Positions 60,565 through 64,000 of a stretch of DNA of 64,000 nt are shown piece after piece. Within the stretch, counting starts at the first letter, position 1, and each line of letters starts with the position of its first letter. Source of the DNA: an uncultured Chloroflexota bacterium (GTDB taxonomy: Bacteria; Chloroflexota; Anaerolineae; Anaerolineales; Anaerolineaceae); the NCBI GenBank assembly GCA_902791025.1, contig CADATZ010000004.1:1-64000 (forward strand). Reading direction: 5' to 3'. The translations under genes were made by a program, and so were the position numbers. A model generated the notes under the pieces. The model made no database searches. It saw nothing but the letters and a program-made list of their open reading frames with translations, and was not told where the DNA came from.

Positions 60565-61385
60565 TGGAATTTGATTCTTCTGCAGAAGAATCGGTATTGG
60601 TTGAACGTTACAAATTTACGATTTCTTATAACGGAACGGCTTTTTCAGGATTTCAACGTCAGGGCGAAACCAGGACCATACAACTGGAACTGGAAAAAGC
60701 TCTCAGAAAGCTGGGATGGAAAGAAGAATCAATAACTGGTGCCGGACGTACCGACAGCGGCGTTCATGCAGCGGGACAGGTAATTTCCGCTGGAATGGAA
60801 TGGAATCATGGGGAGGAGCGGCTTCGCAATGCGCTGAATGCAGCCCTTCCCGATGATATCGCCGTACTACAGGTTGAAAAAGCGGATCGGAATTTCAATG
60901 CCCGATATGATGCTTTATCCCGTACCTATCATTACCAGATTTACTTTTCACCCGTAAGATTGCCGCTCAGGGATGATTTTTCCTGGCGAATTTGGCCTTC
61001 ACTGAACGTTGAAAAACTGAAAGAGATCTCCCGACACTTCACGGGTATCCACGATTTCCGTGCCTTTGGTTCTCCGCCCCGAAAGGATCACAGCACGGTA
61101 CGGGAGGTCATCAGCAACAGCTGGGAACAGCAATCCGTAGATGCTCTCTGTTTTGTTATAGAAGCGAATGCCTTTCTATACCACATGGTGAGGCGTATCG
61201 TTTTTCTGCAAACGGCTTATGCGAGGGGGAGTATAACGGAAGAAGAAATTTTACGTGCGGTCAGATACGGTATTGATGCAAAACCCGGACTGGCCCCGGC
61301 GAGAGGTCTTCAGCTCTGGCAGGTTCGCTACCCCGATTCCGGAGAAGAAAGTAAAAATAGACGAATTTATAAATGGAGAGAATGA
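60564..61385 (+). CDS. truA: tRNA pseudouridine synthase A
   Basis: This 273-residue enzyme modifies positions 38-40 of the tRNA anticodon arm. The catalytic Asp is D64 in GAGRTDSGVHAAGQV, supported by FTISYNGTAFSGFQRQ, ARYDALSRTYHYQIY and FLYHMVRRIVFLQ. The first 14 residues before RYKFTISY are extra and acidic. An in-frame start overlapping the rplQ stop indicates coupling. Confidence 0.95.
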   Translation: MEFDSSAEESVLVERYKFTISYNGTAFSGFQRQGETRTIQLELEKALRKLGWKEESITGAGRTDSGVHAAGQVISAGMEWNHGEERLRNALNAALPDDIAVLQVEKADRNFNARYDALSRTYHYQIYFSPVRLPLRDDFSWRIWPSLNVEKLKEISRHFTGIHDFRAFGSPPRKDHSTVREVISNSWEQQSVDALCFVIEANAFLYHMVRRIVFLQTAYARGSITEEEILRAVRYGIDAKPGLAPARGLQLWQVRYPDSGEESKNRRIYKWRE

Positions 61386-61387
61386 CC

Positions 61388-61813
61388 GTGGAAAAGACCT
61401 ACGTCATTAAAGGTGAACCTTCCAGTGAATGGTTATTGGTGGATGCCAATGGTCAGGGTATTGGAAGACTGGCTACACAAATTGCTAATTATTTAATGGG
61501 GAAGCATAAGCCTGATTTTACACCCGGCGTAAAGATGGGTGATTACGTTGTCGTGGTTAACGCCGCACATCTGGCGATTCCCCCGAAGAAAATGACAACG
61601 AAATTTTATTATCGTCACTCCGGATATCCCGGTGGTTTGACCGAGACGTCCCTGAAAGATATGATGCGCACCTATCCGGATCGTGTCATTCGCAGCGCTG
61701 TCTGGGGTATGCTGCCTCACAACAGCCATGGCCGTGCACTGATGACCCGTTTAAAGATTTATGCTGAAAACGAACATCCGCACGAAGCTCAATGCCCGAA
61801 GCGTGTTAACTAA
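61388..61813 (+). CDS. rplM: 50S ribosomal protein L13
   Basis: The 141-residue product from GTG 61388 reads EKTYVIKGEPSSEWLLVDANGQGIGRLATQIANYLMGKHKPDFTPGVKMGDYVVVVNA, the L13 core. GGAGAG eight bases upstream supports GTG 61388, just after the truA stop. ATG 61373 or 61382 would add two to five residues and overlap truA. Confidence 0.95.
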   Translation: MEKTYVIKGEPSSEWLLVDANGQGIGRLATQIANYLMGKHKPDFTPGVKMGDYVVVVNAAHLAIPPKKMTTKFYYRHSGYPGGLTETSLKDMMRTYPDRVIRSAVWGMLPHNSHGRALMTRLKIYAENEHPHEAQCPKRVN

Positions 61814-61823
61814 GGAGTGAAAA

Positions 61824-62219
61824 ATGGCCGGACGATATTTTGAAGGTATTGGACGTCGTAAAAACAGTGTTGCCCGTGTTCGTGTTTCTACTGGGACGGG
61901 TGCTTTTACTGTGAATGAAAAACAGATTGCTGAATATTTCACCAGATTTGGTGATGTGGAAGCAATTCTTGGGCCTTTTGCTGCTATCAACCAGGATCAG
62001 AGCGGTTATGACATTTCCGTACATGTTAATGGCGGTGGTGTAACCGGACAAACTGATGCTGTCAAATTGGGTCTTGCACGTGCGCTCGTCAAGATGGATG
62101 AGAACTTGAAACCGGATCTTTCTCATGCCGGTTTGCTCTCCCGCGATGCCCGCATTAAGGAACGCAAGAAGCCAGGTTTGAAGCGTGCCCGTAAGGCTCC
62201 TACCTATACAAAACGTTAA
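61824..62219 (+). CDS. rpsI: 30S ribosomal protein S9
   Basis: This 131-residue protein contains FEGIGRRKNSVARVRVSTGTGAFTVNEKQIAEYF, HVNGGGVTGQTDAVKLGLARALVKMDENLKPDLSHAGLLSRDARIKERKKPGLKRARKAPTYTKR. The C-terminal TKR contacts P-site tRNA. It is the last gene of the ribosomal cluster. Confidence 0.98.
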   Translation: MAGRYFEGIGRRKNSVARVRVSTGTGAFTVNEKQIAEYFTRFGDVEAILGPFAAINQDQSGYDISVHVNGGGVTGQTDAVKLGLARALVKMDENLKPDLSHAGLLSRDARIKERKKPGLKRARKAPTYTKR

Positions 62220-62276
62220 TTTGTATCTCTTGGGGATTTCCTCAGGGAAAGATACAGTTTTGTAAAAGTGGATATG

Positions 62277-62300
62277 AAGACCGGTTTTTCCGGTCTTTTT
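62277..62300 (+). terminator. Terminator of the ribosomal protein cluster
   Basis: AAGACCGG (62277-62284), loop TTTTT and CCGGTCTT (62290-62297), followed by TTT. Confidence 0.9.
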
Positions 62301-62304
62301 ATAT

Positions 62305-62329
62305 AAGAAGGCGGCAATGCCGCCTTCTT
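62305..62329. repeat. AAGGCGGC hairpin between rpsI and nagB
   Basis: AAGAAGGCGGC (62305-62315), loop AAT and GCCGCCTTCTT (62319-62329) make a perfect 11-bp stem. The core AAGGCGGC/GCCGCCTT is the same as at 23838-23856. It may act as a terminator for the convergent nagB transcript. Confidence 0.7.
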
Positions 62330-62364
62330 TATGAAAAAATTTATTCTTTATAGGTATAATTTTT

Positions 62365-63153
62365 TTAAAGTCTTTCTGTCTTTTCGATGTCAAGAAAATA
62401 TTTATAGGTGTCAACAGTGAGTTCACCGCAGGCAGCTTCATCACAGGCGATGATGGCACCATTATGGAGTTGGAGTGCACTGCAGGTCCATTTTTGACTG
62501 ACGCCGCCTTCAACGGTAGCTGCGAGCGCGCGTGCTTTGTTGTGGCCTGATATCAGCACCAAGACCTCTTTAGAGTCGGTCACAGTTCCAATACCCACAG
62601 AAAGTGCTTTAGCAGGTACCTTTTCCGGATCATTACCAAAAAAGCGCGCGTTAACGATGCGGGTATCCGTGGTTAAAACACGAACACCGGTTCGGGATGA
62701 AAGGGAAGTGAATGGCTCATTGAATGCCAGGTGCCCATCAACGCCGATACCGCCCATAAAAAGATCAATGCCACCGTAGGAAGCGATTCTTTCTTCATAA
62801 GAGGCGCATTCTTCTTCCGGATCATCTGTCATCCCATTCAGAATATTGATGTTTTCCGCGGGAATTTCGATATGATCAAAGAGATTTTCGTGCATGAAAT
62901 ACCAGTAACTCTGGTCATTGTCGTGTGGCAGACCAAGATACTCATCCATGTTGAAGGTTACCACATTCCGGAAGGAAAGTTCGCCGCTTTTATTCATGCG
63001 GATCAGTTCCCGGTAAACGCCAATTGGGGAGGACCCGGTAGGCAGACCCAAGACGAAAGGACGATTTTCTTTATGATCGCGGATCTTTTTGGCAATATAA
63101 TTTGCCGCCCAGAGGCTCATTTTTTCATAATTATCCTGAATAACAACTCTCAT
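62365..63153 (-). CDS. nagB: Glucosamine-6-phosphate deaminase
   Basis: This 262-residue enzyme contains VLGLPTGSSPIGVYRELIRM, TFNMDEYLGLPHDNDQSYWYFMHENLFDHI, DLFMGGIGVDGHLAFNEPFTSLSSRTGV and ISGHNKARALAATVEGGV. These include the catalytic Asp and His-Glu residues of NagB. It converts glucosamine-6-phosphate to fructose-6-phosphate and ammonia, feeding amino sugars into glycolysis. Upstream glmM works in the opposite, biosynthetic direction from the same metabolite. GCGAGG precedes the ATG. Confidence 0.96.
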   Translation of the reverse strand: MRVVIQDNYEKMSLWAANYIAKKIRDHKENRPFVLGLPTGSSPIGVYRELIRMNKSGELSFRNVVTFNMDEYLGLPHDNDQSYWYFMHENLFDHIEIPAENINILNGMTDDPEEECASYEERIASYGGIDLFMGGIGVDGHLAFNEPFTSLSSRTGVRVLTTDTRIVNARFFGNDPEKVPAKALSVGIGTVTDSKEVLVLISGHNKARALAATVEGGVSQKWTCSALQLHNGAIIACDEAACGELTVDTYKYFLDIEKTERL

Positions 63154-63244
63154 GTTTACCTCGCTTCATCAATATTAGGTGGTGACCTGCATTCTGAAGG
63201 GCGGAAGCAATGTCACCTGATTTTGAAAAGAAAAGTGCAAAAAT

Positions 63245-63272
63245 ATCTTACAAGAGTACCGAAGCAATTCAA
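63245..63272 (-). promoter_or_regulatory. Promoter of nagB
   Basis: On the minus strand TTGAAT (63272-63267), a 16-bp spacer and TAAGAT (63250-63245), giving a leader of about 85 nt. The leader can form GCTTC/GAAGC arms. nagB can therefore be expressed independently of glmM. Confidence 0.55.
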
Positions 63273-63284
63273 AAAAAGGAGATA

Positions 63285-64000
63285 CTAATCGATAAGATGT
63301 CCTTTACCACGAATAACTTCGATAACATCGTCCACATATTTCTCACAGAGTTTGTCTGACCCGGCTTCCACCATGACGCGGATCACCGGTTCCGTACCGG
63401 ATTCGCGGACGAGAATACGGCCATCGTTACCGAGAGCTTTTGCAGCAGTCTGGACAGCGGCCTGGACGTCCGGGTCATTTTGTGCGTCCGGTTTGCTCTT
63501 GACCTTGACATTTTTCAATACCTGCGGATAGAATTTGACCGGAGCAGCCAATTCACTCATCGGCTTCTTTTTTGCCAGCATCACCTCCATCAGTTTCAAA
63601 CTGGTGAGAATGCCGTCACCGGTGGTGGCGTATTTTGAAAAGATAATATGTCCGGACTGTTCACCGCCGATGCGGTGACCGTTTTTGACCATGTTCTCAT
63701 AAACATACTTGTCGCCAACTTTGGTTTTCTCATATTCAATTCCAACCGCATCCAGTGCTTTATAAAGGCCAAAATTGGACATGACCGTGGTGACGATCTT
63801 ATTGTTCAACAATTTGCCGCGTTCCTTCATGTACAGGCCATAGATATAAAGAATGTGATCACCGGTCACGACATTGCCTTTTTCATCCACACATAGACAG
63901 CGATCCGCGTCGCCATCATAGGCAAAACCGACATTCAGGTCATTTTCCACGACGAATTTCTGTAGGTGTTCGATGTGAGTCGAGCCGCAATCGCGATTGA
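63285..64000 (-). CDS. glmM: Phosphoglucosamine mutase, C-terminal part (start beyond the window)
   Basis: The frame is open to the right edge of the window, so the first half of the gene is missing. The visible 238 residues begin at NRDCGSTHIEHLQKFVVENDL. They include the metal-binding loop VGFAYDGDADRCL, the sugar-binding GGEQSGHIIFSKYATTGDGI and the phosphate-binding loop VRESGTEPVIRVMVEA. This combination is diagnostic of GlmM-type mutases, which convert glucosamine-6-phosphate to glucosamine-1-phosphate for peptidoglycan precursors. nagB lies 131 bases downstream. Confidence 0.93.
   Translation of the reverse strand, partial: NRDCGSTHIEHLQKFVVENDLNVGFAYDGDADRCLCVDEKGNVVTGDHILYIYGLYMKERGKLLNNKIVTTVMSNFGLYKALDAVGIEYEKTKVGDKYVYENMVKNGHRIGGEQSGHIIFSKYATTGDGILTSLKLMEVMLAKKKPMSELAAPVKFYPQVLKNVKVKSKPDAQNDPDVQAAVQTAAKALGNDGRILVRESGTEPVIRVMVEAGSDKLCEKYVDDVIEVIRGKGHLID

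Overview
The window reads as chromosomal DNA of an anaerobic bacterium, most probably Chloroflexota of the Anaerolineae type. The evidence is indirect. Secreted proteins carry long Thr/Pro linkers ([11 protein letters not shown] style). There is a folK-folP fusion, a BMP-type nucleoside ABC operon, duplicated DUF5684 membrane proteins and a Zn-type S14. The gene order hrcA-grpE-dnaK-dnaJ-prmA is controlled by CIRCE. No rRNA, tRNA, CRISPR array or complete mobile element was seen. A clostridial relative cannot be excluded from sequence alone.

Layout. 1-1,600: the tail of an acetyltransferase gene, a stretch with IS-end-like repeats, a possible independent small RNA unit and a DUF5131 (three-Cys) protein; this is the only accessory-looking part. 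1,624-4,155 (-): membrane sulfatase-like transferase. 4,334-10,403: heat-shock operon with a perfect CIRCE. 10,430-16,605: amidase, FolKP, ROK kinase, SH3b membrane protein, STAS protein and PHP phosphoesterase. 16,726-20,149: secreted M4-like protease and TlpA-like oxidoreductase. 20,166-25,124 (-): BMP/ATPase/permease/permease importer. 25,367-34,051: an ABC exporter (ATPase plus FtsX-like permease) flanked by two pairs of MacA-like adaptors. 34,124-38,675 (-): maf, PBP, rsgA, udk. 38,847-43,734: DsbA-cyclophilin fusion, second M4-like protease and Fe-S aldo/keto reductase. 43,874-45,146: two DUF5684 proteins, the second behind a structured leader. 45,349-62,300: S10-spc-alpha ribosomal protein cluster from rplC to rpsI, without rpsJ and infA. 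62,365-64,000 (-): nagB and the 3' part of glmM.

The most distinctive feature is in the spacers. At least a dozen intergenic gaps hold short, degenerate tandem repeats with an exact period of 7 bp but different unit sequences. They abut start and stop codons and in places supply the Shine-Dalgarno sequence or a -35 box. A second class is hairpin repeats: a 63-bp REP-like element in two inverted copies, and several hairpins built on GGGACTG or AAGGCGGC. Other points of interest are a candidate cis-regulatory RNA with mutually exclusive pairings before the second DUF5684 gene, an 11-bp direct repeat plus terminator-like hairpin before the four-adaptor exporter, two secreted proteases each beside a secreted thiol-disulfide protein, and a cyclophilin domain with His in place of the catalytic Arg. 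All function assignments rest on motifs read by eye; no database search was possible.
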